Shown: positions 43,441 through 53,017, counted from the stretch's first letter. The stretch is DNA of 64,000 nt from Paraburkholderia sp. (GCF_028283785.1 NZ_JAPWKB010000005.1:682001-746000); one strand, 5' to 3'. Translations and numbers: made by a program. The notes: generated by a model not told the origin, from the sequence alone.

Positions 43441-43674
43441 ACACGCGCCCCGCGAGCTCTCCGAGAAAAGCTCTCCACCCCCACCCATCTCTCCACCTCT
43501 CTTCGTGAAACAACTGCCAAAATTTGCTCACCAGCAAAAACTGCTTTGCAACCAGTTACTTACGTGCCATTCTTCGCTTTGTTTCACGAACGTTTGTCGC
43601 TTTGAACAGCTACGAGCGACGAAATCACCCCATGCGGCATCAATCCAGAACACGTCGCATCTGATTTCGATAAA

Positions 43675-43692
43675 ACGTAGTATTTGATACGT
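43675..43692. promoter_or_regulatory. possible operator upstream of the KfrA-like gene
   Basis: ACGTAGTATTTGATACGT has inverted ends ACGTA/TACGT, 44 bp before the ATG at 43736. KfrA proteins often repress their own promoters, so this is a candidate site. Confidence 0.3.
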
Positions 43693-43735
43693 AAATTGTT
43701 ATGATTCGCCCAACTACGATCCGTATGAGGGAAAA

Positions 43736-44941
43736 ATGAACCTGGACGATGAACGCCGCGCCATTCGGCAAGAACTCGAAGTCATGCGCGAAAACGGCGC
43801 GCGTCGACAGGAACTGTCGCAACACGCGTGCAAGCGCCTGTTTTTCGACCTCGGTATTCGTCCGTCGATGGCTGCGGTTCGCGATCTCACCCAAACCGGT
43901 AGCGCGAGCGACATTCCTAAAGACATCGACAATTTTTGGGAACGGATCCGCACCGCGTCGCGCGTAAGAATCGGCGCGGGAAATATTCCCAAAGTACTGG
44001 AAGACCGCGCGGGCGAATTGCTGGGTGCGTTGTTCGAGGAAGCGCTGAACCACGCGCGCACGACCTTCGACGACGACCGGTCGGATATGCAAAGACTCGT
44101 CGCCTCAGCCGACGAAGAAAAACGCGAAGCCGCGATCCGTCTTGAAGCATCGGATGAAGCGATCCGGCGCAGCGACGCGCGCGCCGACGCTGCGTGGGAA
44201 AAAGTCCGCCAGCTGGAAACCGAACTTGCGTCGATCCAGACTCACGGTTCGGCGCACCACGACGGCTTGCAAGCCAGCGTTCGTCGACTCGAGGCCGACA
44301 ACGAGGCGCTGCGCAAGCGTTTGGATACCGAACAGGCGACCAATGCGACGCTGCGCGACCGGATCGACGGCTTGCACACGGAAATGCGCAAAGGCGCCGA
44401 ACACTATGCGCAGCAGATCAAGGACGCCGTCGCCGAAGCCGAACGGCGCGTGAAGCCGATGCTTGTCGAACTGGATTCGTTGCGTGGTATGGCCGCGACC
44501 TATCAGTCGGGCGTGCGTGACGCGAGCCGCAAGGAATTCGACTTTATTCAGCAACTTGCCGCAGCGAAAGCGCGCGGCGATCGTCTGGATGCGCTGAACC
44601 GCGAGCAATCGGATGAACTCGACGCGCTGAGCAAGGAAGTCGTCGAACTGCGCGAGCAACAAGGCGTCGATCCGGACATCGCTACGCTGTTGTGCGAGTT
44701 GGCAGGATCTGGCCGCCTGAAACCGGACGAGTTGTCCGCGATCGGGACGACGCTCGACGGCCATGTCACGTTGCCGCTGCGGTGTCCGAAGTGTGAGGAA
44801 GGTGAGCCGGAGCTATCGACGGTCGATCACCAGTTTGAATTGCAATGTCCGGAATGCGAGCATTCGTCGGGCGCCGGGCAATCACGGCTGGAGGCTGTCA
44901 CGCGTTTCCTGTCATCGCAGACCGCGTCTGCAACAGCGTAA
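43736..44941 (+). CDS. KfrA-like DNA-binding coiled-coil protein with C-terminal zinc ribbon
   Basis: A 401-residue protein. Residues 1-125 resemble the KfrA_N DNA-binding domain (CKRLFFDLGIRPSMAAVRDL, then DIPKDIDNFWERIR). Residues 125-330 are a long heptad-rich coiled coil (Glu/Arg/Ala-rich). The C-terminus adds CPKC at 350-353 and CPEC at 371-374, a four-cysteine zinc-ribbon arrangement not usual in plasmid KfrA. KfrA proteins bind DNA near plasmid origins and support partition. Position right after the origin suggests a nucleoid or segregation role for this replicon. Confidence 0.75.
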   Translation: MNLDDERRAIRQELEVMRENGARRQELSQHACKRLFFDLGIRPSMAAVRDLTQTGSASDIPKDIDNFWERIRTASRVRIGAGNIPKVLEDRAGELLGALFEEALNHARTTFDDDRSDMQRLVASADEEKREAAIRLEASDEAIRRSDARADAAWEKVRQLETELASIQTHGSAHHDGLQASVRRLEADNEALRKRLDTEQATNATLRDRIDGLHTEMRKGAEHYAQQIKDAVAEAERRVKPMLVELDSLRGMAATYQSGVRDASRKEFDFIQQLAAAKARGDRLDALNREQSDELDALSKEVVELREQQGVDPDIATLLCELAGSGRLKPDELSAIGTTLDGHVTLPLRCPKCEEGEPELSTVDHQFELQCPECEHSSGAGQSRLEAVTRFLSSQTASATA

Positions 44942-44999
44942 AGACGTTTTGGCTTGCCGCATCATCAGACAGAATGCGGTGAGCCGATGCAGGATCACG

Positions 45000-45019
45000 A
45001 AGGTGAGTGTTTTCGGGGG
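45000..45019 (-). repeat. isolated inverted copy of the origin iteron
   Basis: AAGGTGAGTGTTTTCGGGGG, the reverse complement of the origin motif with small changes, in the short convergent gap between the KfrA-like gene and the recombinase-like gene. Confidence 0.7.
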
Positions 45020-45059
45020 GTGAATTGATCGCGTTTGCCGCCCGTCAACGCTGTGCGGG

Positions 45060-46079
45060 TTACGCGATGCCAGCGTTGAGATCTTCTTCCTCGGTCAGAT
45101 CCTGCTGATCGTTCCAGGTTTTCCACGCCCGATGCAAGCGGTTCGACGACACGGGCTGAACGAATCCCAACCACTGTCCAACCTGTTCCGGTTCGACACC
45201 GTTCTCGAACAACTCGGCCGCAAATGTGTTGCGCAGTGTTTGCGGACTGGCGCGAGATTCCCGCAATTTCGTGACACCGGCTGCATCGACGAGCGCGTCG
45301 ATTGAGCGAAGCATCGTTGCCTTGTGCATCGGACGACCGGACGGCGCTGCGGGAAAAACCAGATTGCCCGCCAGTTCGGTCAAACGACGTTCGGCCAGCC
45401 ATGCATCCATGATCGCAATCGCAAATTGCGACAGTCGGGTCCGACGCGTCAACGCGGGATTCGCCGATTCCACCGTCACCCAAGCCGAACCCGGATTCAA
45501 GCAACTAACCGAGATCGACGCCGCTTCGCCGGTTTTCAAACCGCCGCCTAAAAAGACAGCAATCAGTGCACGGTCACGACGTTCGCGCCAACGTTGGCCG
45601 GGCGAAAGATTCGTCACGGGCGAGAACAGATGCGCGACCAGCAACGCGCGTTCGGCGCTAGTCAGAAAGCCGGTTGGCTCATTATCGCGAGCGTTGCGCC
45701 ACGCGGCTTCGCCGTCTTGCGCGATAAAACGCGCGGGATTCGTCGACGCAAGTTCAATCTCGCGAACGTGATCGAGCACCCGCTCGATCAAGCGCAAGTA
45801 TCTGACCCGTTGCGGTTTTTTTATCTCCAGTCCGCTGACGAAATCGGCGATCGTCGGCATGTCGACGCTGATCAGATGCTTGTTTCTCAGGGTTAGCCAA
45901 TCGAGAAACTGACCCCACTGCGCGCGATAGACATCGGCGGACGATTGACGAAAACTCTGTTTCGAGAGCCAGGCGTCGAACGCGATGCGAGGATCGCGTC
46001 GCCAGTCTTCCCGTTCGCGATCGAACAGGTCGCCAGCGGTCGAAGTGGGCCCGGCAGGATTGGACGTGGACATCGGCAT
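45060..46079 (-). CDS. tyrosine-recombinase-like protein lacking catalytic residues
   Basis: A 339-residue protein with the XerC/D two-domain layout: SAM-like core-binding domain (WLSKQSFRQSSADVYRAQWG) and a catalytic-domain fold. The catalytic set is mostly gone: box I reads GLKTGE (K182 for Arg), box II reads PQTLRNTFA (Q280 for His, R283 kept, N284 for His), LGH is LGF (306), and the nucleophile region reads SSNRLHRAW with no Tyr. It probably binds DNA without cutting. It lies 30 bp after a gene behind a LexA-type box, likely as its operon partner. Confidence 0.78.
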   Translation of the reverse strand: MPMSTSNPAGPTSTAGDLFDREREDWRRDPRIAFDAWLSKQSFRQSSADVYRAQWGQFLDWLTLRNKHLISVDMPTIADFVSGLEIKKPQRVRYLRLIERVLDHVREIELASTNPARFIAQDGEAAWRNARDNEPTGFLTSAERALLVAHLFSPVTNLSPGQRWRERRDRALIAVFLGGGLKTGEAASISVSCLNPGSAWVTVESANPALTRRTRLSQFAIAIMDAWLAERRLTELAGNLVFPAAPSGRPMHKATMLRSIDALVDAAGVTKLRESRASPQTLRNTFAAELFENGVEPEQVGQWLGFVQPVSSNRLHRAWKTWNDQQDLTEEEDLNAGIA

Positions 46080-46109
46080 TTTCCCCGTTAGTTGCGACTA
46101 ACGATTGTA

Positions 46110-46523
46110 CTATCCGCCCCAGGCGCGCAGGCGACGTTCACCGCGATGACGCGAAGCAGCGTCCGATGCCGTGCGCGACGCAGCGGCCGCAGCAGCAATC
46201 TGCGCATCTTCATATGCGGATGCCGCGAACGAAAAAACCGCAGGCAGCGCATTCGACGCGCCGAAATCCACGAGCTCGTCCGTTTCCGGATAAGGAAGCG
46301 CCGAAGGCCGCTGAAACAGGCCGAGCATCGACGCTTCGTAGCGGCTGGCAAAGCCGAGATCCGCGAGTGCTTCGGCCTCGATTGCGTGCAGCAGACGCCA
46401 GGTCAGCGGAACCTGCTGCGAGATATAACGCCCGGCAATATCGCGGACAATTTGCTGCAGATCGCGCGCAGCGGTTTGGAAACGCCGCGCGGCAAGCGCC
46501 CGGTCGAGGGTCGGTTCGTACAC
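46110..46523 (-). CDS. unknown protein, putatively SOS-regulated
   Basis: A 137-residue protein from GTG 46523, chosen because GGAG stands six bases upstream. It is helical throughout (TLDRALAARRFQTAARDLQQ; LTWRLLHAIEAEALADLGFA), with an Ala/Ser-rich tail. I do not recognise a family. Its promoter carries a CTGT-N8-ACAG box overlapping the -10, so LexA repression is likely. It leads into the recombinase-like gene after 30 bp. A role in replication or segregation under DNA damage is an inference from location. Confidence 0.6.
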   Translation of the reverse strand: MYEPTLDRALAARRFQTAARDLQQIVRDIAGRYISQQVPLTWRLLHAIEAEALADLGFASRYEASMLGLFQRPSALPYPETDELVDFGASNALPAVFSFAASAYEDAQIAAAAAASRTASDAASRHRGERRLRAWGG

Positions 46524-46550
46524 GTTCGGCTCCGGTTTTGATCTGCGTAT

Positions 46551-46579
46551 ACTGTACAAACATACAGTGTTTGACGCAA
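46551..46579 (-). promoter_or_regulatory. sigma-70 promoter with LexA (SOS) box
   Basis: Minus strand: -35 TTGCGT (46574-46579), 17-bp spacer, -10 TACAGT (46551-46556). CTGTATGTTTGTACAG (46552-46567) fits the CTGT-N8-ACAG LexA consensus used in beta- and gammaproteobacteria and covers the -10 and half the spacer. Confidence 0.75.
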
Positions 46580-46616
46580 CCTCGTCCGTTCGGCCTACGT
46601 GCCGTTCATCGACGCT

Positions 46617-47243
46617 TCAGCCGTGAATCACCACCAGTAACGCCCGCGCTTCGCCTTTGCCCACATTGCGGATCGCATGCGGCTCGTCGGCGACATAGCG
46701 TGCGGTGTCCGCGGCTTTCAGACGCTTCGTCGTGCCGGCCGCCTCGACTTCGATCGATCCTTGCAGCACCGTCAGATGTTCACGCGTGCCCGGCTCGTGC
46801 GCGTTGGAGACCAGCGCGCCACCCGCCTGCAAGGTCAATTCGTACCATTCGAACTTGCCCGCCAGTTCGATCGGCCCCCACACGCGCAACTGATACTTGG
46901 CATCGTGTCCGCTCAAGGTCGGAATTTCGTGCGGCCCGGCGACGGCAATCGCTTCCGGCGCCTTTTGCGGCGCGAACAACGAATCGAGACTGACGCCGAG
47001 CGCATTCGTCAGTCGCCATGCCACCGCAATGGTCGGGTTCGCCTTGTCACGTTCGATCTCGGACAGCATCGACTTGGACACGCCCGCCGCGCGCGACAGA
47101 TCGTCGAGCGTCATCTTGCGTTCGCTACGCAAGCGTTGAATCTGCTCGCCCACGCGCGGCGGCGCCGCCACTGCCGGCGTTACGATAGACGCAGCGCTTG
47201 CCGCGCCACGCCGGTTTTGTGAACTTGCCATTTCTCGACCCAT
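46617..47243 (-). CDS. XRE-family regulator with C-terminal cupin domain
   Basis: A 208-residue regulator: helix-turn-helix in QIQRLRSERKMTLDDLSRAA followed by VSKSMLSEIERDKANPTIAV (about 33-75), then a cupin_2 domain (GTREHLTVLQGSIEVEA; DTARYVADEPHAIRNVG). Such MerR/SutR-like regulators sense small amino-acid-type ligands. It is divergent from kbl-tdh and so is the likely regulator of threonine breakdown. The start may be ATG 47243 or 47231; neither has a strong ribosome-binding site. Confidence 0.88.
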   Translation of the reverse strand: MGREMASSQNRRGAASAASIVTPAVAAPPRVGEQIQRLRSERKMTLDDLSRAAGVSKSMLSEIERDKANPTIAVAWRLTNALGVSLDSLFAPQKAPEAIAVAGPHEIPTLSGHDAKYQLRVWGPIELAGKFEWYELTLQAGGALVSNAHEPGTREHLTVLQGSIEVEAAGTTKRLKAADTARYVADEPHAIRNVGKGEARALLVVIHG

Positions 47244-47258
47244 CGTTTAGAGTTGTTC

Positions 47259-47289
47259 GTTATATCGAAATAACGTTCGATAAATCGAA
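47259..47289. promoter_or_regulatory. paired AT-rich dyads in the XRE/kbl divergent promoter
   Basis: GTTATATCGAAATAAC (47259-47274, imperfect) and TTCGATAAATCGAA (47276-47289, perfect 6-2-6) lie back to back in the 138-bp divergent region; both contain ATCGAA. Likely operators of the XRE-cupin regulator. Confidence 0.5.
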
Positions 47290-47381
47290 TAAATTCAATA
47301 AAACTGACAGCCGACTATAGCAGGCCGCCGCACCCCAAGCGAGGCGTCATGCGGGCCGGTCACTCACCTGGAGTGTGATTC

Positions 47382-48581
<1,200 letters not shown>

Positions 48582-48593
48582 ACGGAGACGCAG

Positions 48594-49622
48594 ATGAAAG
48601 CATTGGCAAAACTCGAACGTGCACCCGGCCTCACGCTGACCGATGTACCGAAGCCGGAAGTCGGCCATAACGACGTGATGATCCGCATCACGCGCACCGC
48701 GATTTGCGGCACCGATATCCACATCTGGAAATGGGACGACTGGGCGCAAAAGACCATTCCCGTGCCGATGCATGTCGGCCATGAATACGTCGGCGAGATC
48801 GTCGAAATGGGCCAGGAAGTGCGTGGCTTTGCGATCGGCGACCGCGTGTCCGGCGAAGGACACATCACCTGCGGATTTTGTCGCAACTGTCGTGCGGGAC
48901 GTCGTCATTTGTGCCGCAATACCGTCGGCGTCGGTGTGAATCGCGAAGGCGCGTTCGCCGAATATCTGGTCATTCCCGCGTTCAACGCATTCAAGATTCC
49001 GCCCGAGATTTCCGACGATCTCGCCGCGATTTTCGATCCGTTCGGCAACGCGACGCATACGGCGCTGTCGTTCAACCTCGTCGGCGAAGACGTGTTGATT
49101 ACCGGCGCGGGACCGATCGGCATCATGGCCGTGGCGATCGCGAAACACGTCGGTGCGCGCAATGTCGTGATCACCGACGTCAACGACTATCGCCTCGAAC
49201 TCGCGCGCAAGATGGGCGCGACGCGGGCGGTCAACGTCTCGCGCGAATCGTTGCGCGACGTGATGGCCGATCTGCACATGACGGAAGGCTTCGATGTGGG
49301 CCTTGAAATGTCAGGCGTACCGAGCGCATTCACCGGCATGCTCGAAGCGATGAATCACGGCGGAAAGATTGCATTGCTCGGTATTCCACCGTCGCAAACC
49401 GCCATCGACTGGACTCAGGTGATCTTCAAAGGCCTTGAAATCAAGGGGATTTACGGTCGCGAGATGTTCGAGACCTGGTACAAGATGGTCGCCATGCTGC
49501 AAAGCGGGTTGGACTTGTCGCCGATACTCACGCACCACTTCAAGGTCGACGATTATCAAGCTGCGTTTGCAACCATGCTTTCCGGCGAAAGCGGAAAGGT
49601 GATTCTCGATTGGACCGTCTGA
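48594..49622 (+). CDS. tdh: L-threonine 3-dehydrogenase
   Basis: A 342-residue zinc alcohol-dehydrogenase-family enzyme oxidising threonine to 2-amino-3-ketobutyrate with NAD. Catalytic zinc region [14 protein letters not shown] and GHEYVGEI; structural zinc cysteines in [15 protein letters not shown]; Rossmann loop [14 protein letters not shown]. It forms an operon with kbl and is closed by the terminator at 49659-49688. Confidence 0.96.
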   Translation: MKALAKLERAPGLTLTDVPKPEVGHNDVMIRITRTAICGTDIHIWKWDDWAQKTIPVPMHVGHEYVGEIVEMGQEVRGFAIGDRVSGEGHITCGFCRNCRAGRRHLCRNTVGVGVNREGAFAEYLVIPAFNAFKIPPEISDDLAAIFDPFGNATHTALSFNLVGEDVLITGAGPIGIMAVAIAKHVGARNVVITDVNDYRLELARKMGATRAVNVSRESLRDVMADLHMTEGFDVGLEMSGVPSAFTGMLEAMNHGGKIALLGIPPSQTAIDWTQVIFKGLEIKGIYGREMFETWYKMVAMLQSGLDLSPILTHHFKVDDYQAAFATMLSGESGKVILDWTV

Positions 49623-49658
49623 TTCAGGTCGTATCCGAATTGATCAGGATGTCGGAAT

Positions 49659-49688
49659 AAAAGGCGAAGCGCATGCTTCGCCTTTTTT
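49659..49688 (+). terminator. rho-independent terminator after kbl-tdh
   Basis: GGCGAAGC (49663-49670), GCAT loop, GCTTCGCC (49675-49682), six T. Four A flank the left arm. Confidence 0.9.
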
Positions 49689-49706
49689 ATTGGCCGATCG
49701 CGAACA

Positions 49707-50357
49707 TTACTGGGCCGCGCGCGGCTTGACGAATTCGGCTTGAATCCGGACGTGAACGTCGTCGCCGACCGCTGGAAACCACGTCGACAATCCAAATTTC
49801 GCGCGACTAAACGTGCCTTCGGCGGAAAAGCCCAAGGTGTCCTGCTTCGTCAACGGATCGGGTGCGAAACCGTTGAAGGTCACGTCAAGCGTGACCGGCC
49901 GCGTCACGTCGCGAATCGTCAGATTGCCGGTGAGCGTGCCGCGTGCGTTGCCAGTGCGTTGAAAACCGGTACTCACAAACCGCATTTGCGGATGGCGCTC
50001 GACGTCGAACATGTCCGCGCCTTTGACCAGCTTGTCGAGAATCGGCACATTGGTATCGACGCTCGCGGCATCGATCGCGACGGTGACCGTGCTGTTCTCC
50101 ATGCCGCCCGCTTGCCAGCCGAGTTGTGCGGTCGCGCGATCGAAGCGCATCGTGAAGCGCGAATACTTCAGATGATCGACATCGAACACGATGCTCCAGT
50201 GATGCGGATCGAGCGTGTAACGCGCGGCCGGCACGCGCGCTTCATTCGCGTTGACGGAATGCGTGACCACGCGCAACGGCGTGCACGCGGCCGCCGTCAA
50301 CACGAGCGTCAAACACGCCGCGCGCGCGACGCGTCGATGTAGTGCAATTGTCCTCAT
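49707..50357 (-). CDS. YceI-family periplasmic protein
   Basis: A 216-residue lipocalin-like YceI protein, a family that binds polyisoprenoids in the periplasm. Blocks: AARYTLDPHHWSIVFDVDHL, DMFDVERHPQMRFVSTGFQR, GNLTIRDVTRPVTLDVTFNG. A hydrophobic signal (ARAACLTLVLTAAACTPLRV) ends at a Cys, possibly a weak lipobox. ATG 50357 follows GGAG; the long frame beyond it is a shadow of the TetR gene. A polyprenyl-binding role would suit a hopanoid-making cell but is not shown. Confidence 0.88.
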   Translation of the reverse strand: MRTIALHRRVARAACLTLVLTAAACTPLRVVTHSVNANEARVPAARYTLDPHHWSIVFDVDHLKYSRFTMRFDRATAQLGWQAGGMENSTVTVAIDAASVDTNVPILDKLVKGADMFDVERHPQMRFVSTGFQRTGNARGTLTGNLTIRDVTRPVTLDVTFNGFAPDPLTKQDTLGFSAEGTFSRAKFGLSTWFPAVGDDVHVRIQAEFVKPRAAQ

Positions 50358-50507
50358 GTACGGCTCCATAAACGCGATTGACGAGACGATACCGCATGTG
50401 CCGGACGAACAACCGCTTCGTCGGGCGGCACGTTCGCGTTTGAGCGCGCGCCAATGCACCTGGAAAATAAATTTGACGGAGGAGAATGATCGTTCTACCA
50501 TCGGCGG

Positions 50508-51179
50508 ATGACTTCCTCCACTGACACGTCGTCGCCGGCCGGCGCGCGCGAACGTCTGCTCGACGCAGCCGAGGCGCTGATCTACGCAGGCGGGATTCAC
50601 GCAACGGGCGTCGATGCGATCGTTCGCGAATCGGGTACGGCACGCAAGAGCTTTTATACGCACTTCGGTTCGAAAGACGCGCTGATCGCAGCCGCGCTCG
50701 AACGACGCGACGAACGCTGGATGAACTGGTTTATCGACGGCACGCACACGCGTGGCAAGACACCTCGTACGCGTCTGCTGGCGATGTTCGACACGCTGCG
50801 CGAATGGTTCGAATCCGCCGACTTTCACGGCTGCGCATTTCTCAATGCGTCCGGTGAAATTGCCGATCCGAACGATCCCGTTCGCGCGGTGGCGCGTTAT
50901 CACAAGGAACGGTTGCTCGCGTTCGTGCTCGAGCAATGCAAGGAATTTGCCGCGACGAGCGGAGCCACGCGCGTTAATCCGGCGCGCACCGAACGGCTTG
51001 CACGGCAATGGTTGATCCTGATCGACGGCGCGATCGGCGTTGCGCTGGTCAGCGGCGACGCGCATGCCGCCGACGACGCGCGCCATGCCGCCGAGCAGCT
51101 GCTGTCCACTCATCCGGCGCACGCGCCAGACGCGGGCCATGTGAAACCCCGCCGCGCCGTCACCCGAAGCCGAACCTAG
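50508..51179 (+). CDS. TetR-family transcriptional regulator
   Basis: A 223-residue repressor: N-terminal helix-turn-helix ([40 protein letters not shown]) and a helical ligand domain. It is divergent from yceI and sits 10 bp before the DUF1348 gene, with which it probably forms an operon it also controls. Confidence 0.9.
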   Translation: MTSSTDTSSPAGARERLLDAAEALIYAGGIHATGVDAIVRESGTARKSFYTHFGSKDALIAAALERRDERWMNWFIDGTHTRGKTPRTRLLAMFDTLREWFESADFHGCAFLNASGEIADPNDPVRAVARYHKERLLAFVLEQCKEFAATSGATRVNPARTERLARQWLILIDGAIGVALVSGDAHAADDARHAAEQLLSTHPAHAPDAGHVKPRRAVTRSRT

Positions 51180-51189
51180 GAGTCTTGCC

Positions 51190-51669
51190 ATGACCGATGC
51201 AGTCGAAACCCGTCCGCCGTTGCCGCCGTTCACGCGCGAAACCGCGATCCAGAAAGTGCGCGGCGCCGAAGACGGCTGGAACACGCGCGATCCCGCGCGC
51301 GTATCGCTCGCGTACACGCCGCAAAGCGTGTGGCGCAACCGTGCGGAATTCGTCACGGGCCGCGACGCGATCGTCGGTCTGTTGCAGCGCAAGTGGGCAC
51401 GCGAACTCGACTACCGCCTGATCAAGGAACTCTGGGCGTTCACCGACAATCGCATCGCCGTCCGTTTTGCGTATGAATGGCACGACGATTCGGGACACTG
51501 GTTCCGTTCCTATGGCAACGAGAACTGGGAGTTCGACGAAAACGGTCTGATGGCGCGTCGTCACGCGAGCATCAACGACTTGCCGATCCACGAATCTGAC
51601 CGGTTGTATCACTGGCCGTTGGGTCGTCGTCCGGACGATCATCCCGGCTTGTCCGATCTGGGGTTGTAA
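51190..51669 (+). CDS. NTF2-like protein, DUF1348 family
   Basis: A 159-residue NTF2/SnoaL-fold protein. DUF1348 blocks are clear: [60 protein letters not shown]. Length is that of the family. Enzymatic role unknown; probably a small-molecule binding or hydrolytic protein regulated by the upstream TetR. Confidence 0.88.
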   Translation: MTDAVETRPPLPPFTRETAIQKVRGAEDGWNTRDPARVSLAYTPQSVWRNRAEFVTGRDAIVGLLQRKWARELDYRLIKELWAFTDNRIAVRFAYEWHDDSGHWFRSYGNENWEFDENGLMARRHASINDLPIHESDRLYHWPLGRRPDDHPGLSDLGL

Positions 51670-51817
51670 GCGCACAACACGCGCGCGCCGTGTCACGCAA
51701 AAGCCCGGATACGCGCTCCACAATGACGATGCCGCTTGAGGTACAGTGCCCGACGGGCGGCACTGCCTATTCAATCGTCATTCATTACACCGGCGCTCGA
51801 CCGGTGACGGAGCGGAC

Positions 51818-52339
51818 ATGGCTTTACAACAGAACAAGACGATCCGGCGCGCGTTGACGGCCGGCGCAGTGCTGGTTGCCGGCATGAGCATCGCACCGGT
51901 TGCGCAGGCCGGATGGTGCGACGGCGGCGTCTGGGGCGATGCGATGCTCGCGTCGTATCACATCAACGCCGACGCCGATAAGCACTTCAACCAGTTCAAT
52001 CCGGGCCTCGGTGTCGAATGCTGGATCAACGGGCAATGGGCGCTGACAGTCGGCGGCTTTCGCAATTCGCTCGACCGTCCGTCGTACTACGGCGGTGGCG
52101 TGTGGGCACCGGAATTCGCGCATTTCGGCGTGATCCGTATCGCGGCCATCGCCGGGATTATCTCGGGCTACAACTACGGCAACTGGGGACTCGGCAAGAA
52201 TCACACAATCGGTCCCGTTGCCGCGCCGATCGTGATGTTCGAATACAAACGCGTCGGTGCAAACCTGATCGTGATCCCGCCCATTCCTTCCGACGATCTC
52301 CCGTTCACCATTGGTTTTCAGGTGAAGTACAAGTTCTAG
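51818..52339 (+). CDS. putative outer-membrane beta-barrel protein (PagP-like size)
   Basis: A 173-residue exported protein with signal peptide (IRRALTAGAVLVAGMSIAPV, cleavage near AQA-G). The mature part alternates polar and aromatic residues in short strands (GLGVECWINGQWALTVGGFR; SYYGGGVWAPEFAHFGVIRI; LPFTIGFQVKYKF), ends in Phe as outer-membrane barrels do, and has the size of an eight-strand barrel. Start ATG 51818. Exact family not recognised. Confidence 0.65.
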   Translation: MALQQNKTIRRALTAGAVLVAGMSIAPVAQAGWCDGGVWGDAMLASYHINADADKHFNQFNPGLGVECWINGQWALTVGGFRNSLDRPSYYGGGVWAPEFAHFGVIRIAAIAGIISGYNYGNWGLGKNHTIGPVAAPIVMFEYKRVGANLIVIPPIPSDDLPFTIGFQVKYKF

Positions 52340-52624
52340 CCGCACGCACCGACCGTCCAAGGTGAGCCTTCCCAGGATGGTGAGGAATTCCAGGAGATCA
52401 CGCTCGCCGGTTCGAAGGTGAGGTGATCCAGGAGACGACACCGTTTACGTCAAAGGTGAGTTGTTCCAGGAGAACTCTGCGTGGGCTCGCAAGGTGAGCC
52501 GTTCCAGGAGACGCACTCACCTCAGCGGGCGGTGAGCGTTTCCAGGAGACTGCGCAGTCGCCACGCAACTTGTATCCTTCCTGCGATCCCTTTACCGACG
52601 ATGCGCATCCAAGGAGCCGATTCC
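52340..52624. other. 285-bp intergenic region carrying the 38-bp-period iteron variants
   Basis: Same-strand gap between the barrel-like gene and the thioesterase gene. Nearly two thirds is taken by the repeats at 52359-52548; the rest must hold the thioesterase promoter. No coding sequence supported. Confidence 0.7.
52359..52548 (-). repeat. six variant iterons, five with exact 38-bp spacing
   Basis: Motif AAGGTGAGNNGTTCCAGGAG. GGTGAG occurs at 52361, 52379, 52417, 52455, 52493 and 52531; the last five are exactly 38 bp apart. The left half equals the reverse complement of the origin iteron (AAGGTGAG), but the right half is TTCCAGGAG rather than TTTCGGGAG, so this is a distinct subfamily. 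An opposite CTCACCT lies at 52516-52522. Confidence 0.85.
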
Positions 52625-53017
52625 GTGGCAAATCTCGAACTCGACAATCCCTTTCTCGAAGACCTCGGCGCGTCGCTGACCGAATGGCGCGCGGGCTACG
52701 CCGAAGTCGCGTTGCCGATCAAACCATCGCATATGAACCGTCAGCGCATCCTGCAAGGTGGCGTCGTCGCGACCTTGCTCGATGCCGCATGCGGCTACGC
52801 GGGTCTGTTCAGCGAGTCGGACGAAAAAATTCATGGCTTCACGCTGTCGCTGACCGTCAATTATCTGGATCGCGGGATCGGCGATACGGTGGTCGCGAAA
52901 GGCTTTATCGAGCGTCAGGGCAAGTCGGTGTTCTTCTGTCGGGGGGAAGCGTGGATCGACGGCCGGTTGCTGATCGCCAGCGCGCAAGGCACCTTCAAAT
53001 ACGCCAGATCGCGTTGA
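52625..53017 (+). CDS. PaaI-family hotdog thioesterase
   Basis: A 130-residue protein starting at GTG 52625 behind AAGGAG (52611-52616). The hotdog thioesterase pattern is clear: RQRILQGGVVATLLDAACGY (HGG-type catalytic region with Q for H), HGFTLSLTVNYLDRGIGDTV, GKSVFFCRGEAWIDGRLLIA. It hydrolyses acyl-CoA esters of unknown chain type. Longer upstream frames run through the iteron repeats and are not real. Confidence 0.82.
   Translation: MANLELDNPFLEDLGASLTEWRAGYAEVALPIKPSHMNRQRILQGGVVATLLDAACGYAGLFSESDEKIHGFTLSLTVNYLDRGIGDTVVAKGFIERQGKSVFFCRGEAWIDGRLLIASAQGTFKYARSR

Larger units (their letters stand above)
41660..43735. other. candidate replication origin of the secondary chromosome
   Basis: A 2.1-kb region without protein-coding genes between the initiator (minus strand) and the KfrA-like gene (plus strand). 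It contains about 20 same-orientation iterons (41780-43373), a phased block at the right end, and an AT-rich stretch at 43385-43440 and 43500-43735. Open frames listed by eye here are shadows of the repeat pattern. I see no perfect DnaA box inside the array; CTGTCCACA at 42473-42481 matches 7 of 9. Confidence 0.85.

Noticed and set aside
41744..43687. Several proteins of 60-230 residues across the origin region
   Set aside because: Their sequence simply reflects the repeated iteron motif in different frames; no family features or start signals.
44790..44812. Iteron inside the KfrA-like gene (AAGGTGAGCC)
   Set aside because: It lies in coding sequence over the zinc-ribbon region and lacks the second half-site.
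45060..46079. Integrase marking an inserted mobile element
   Set aside because: Catalytic residues are missing, no attachment repeats or cargo are seen, and it sits in line with origin-region genes.
52359..52548. CRISPR-like array because of exact 38-bp period
   Set aside because: Repeats are only about 20 bp, match the origin iteron, and the spacers are about 18 bp; no leader or cas genes.
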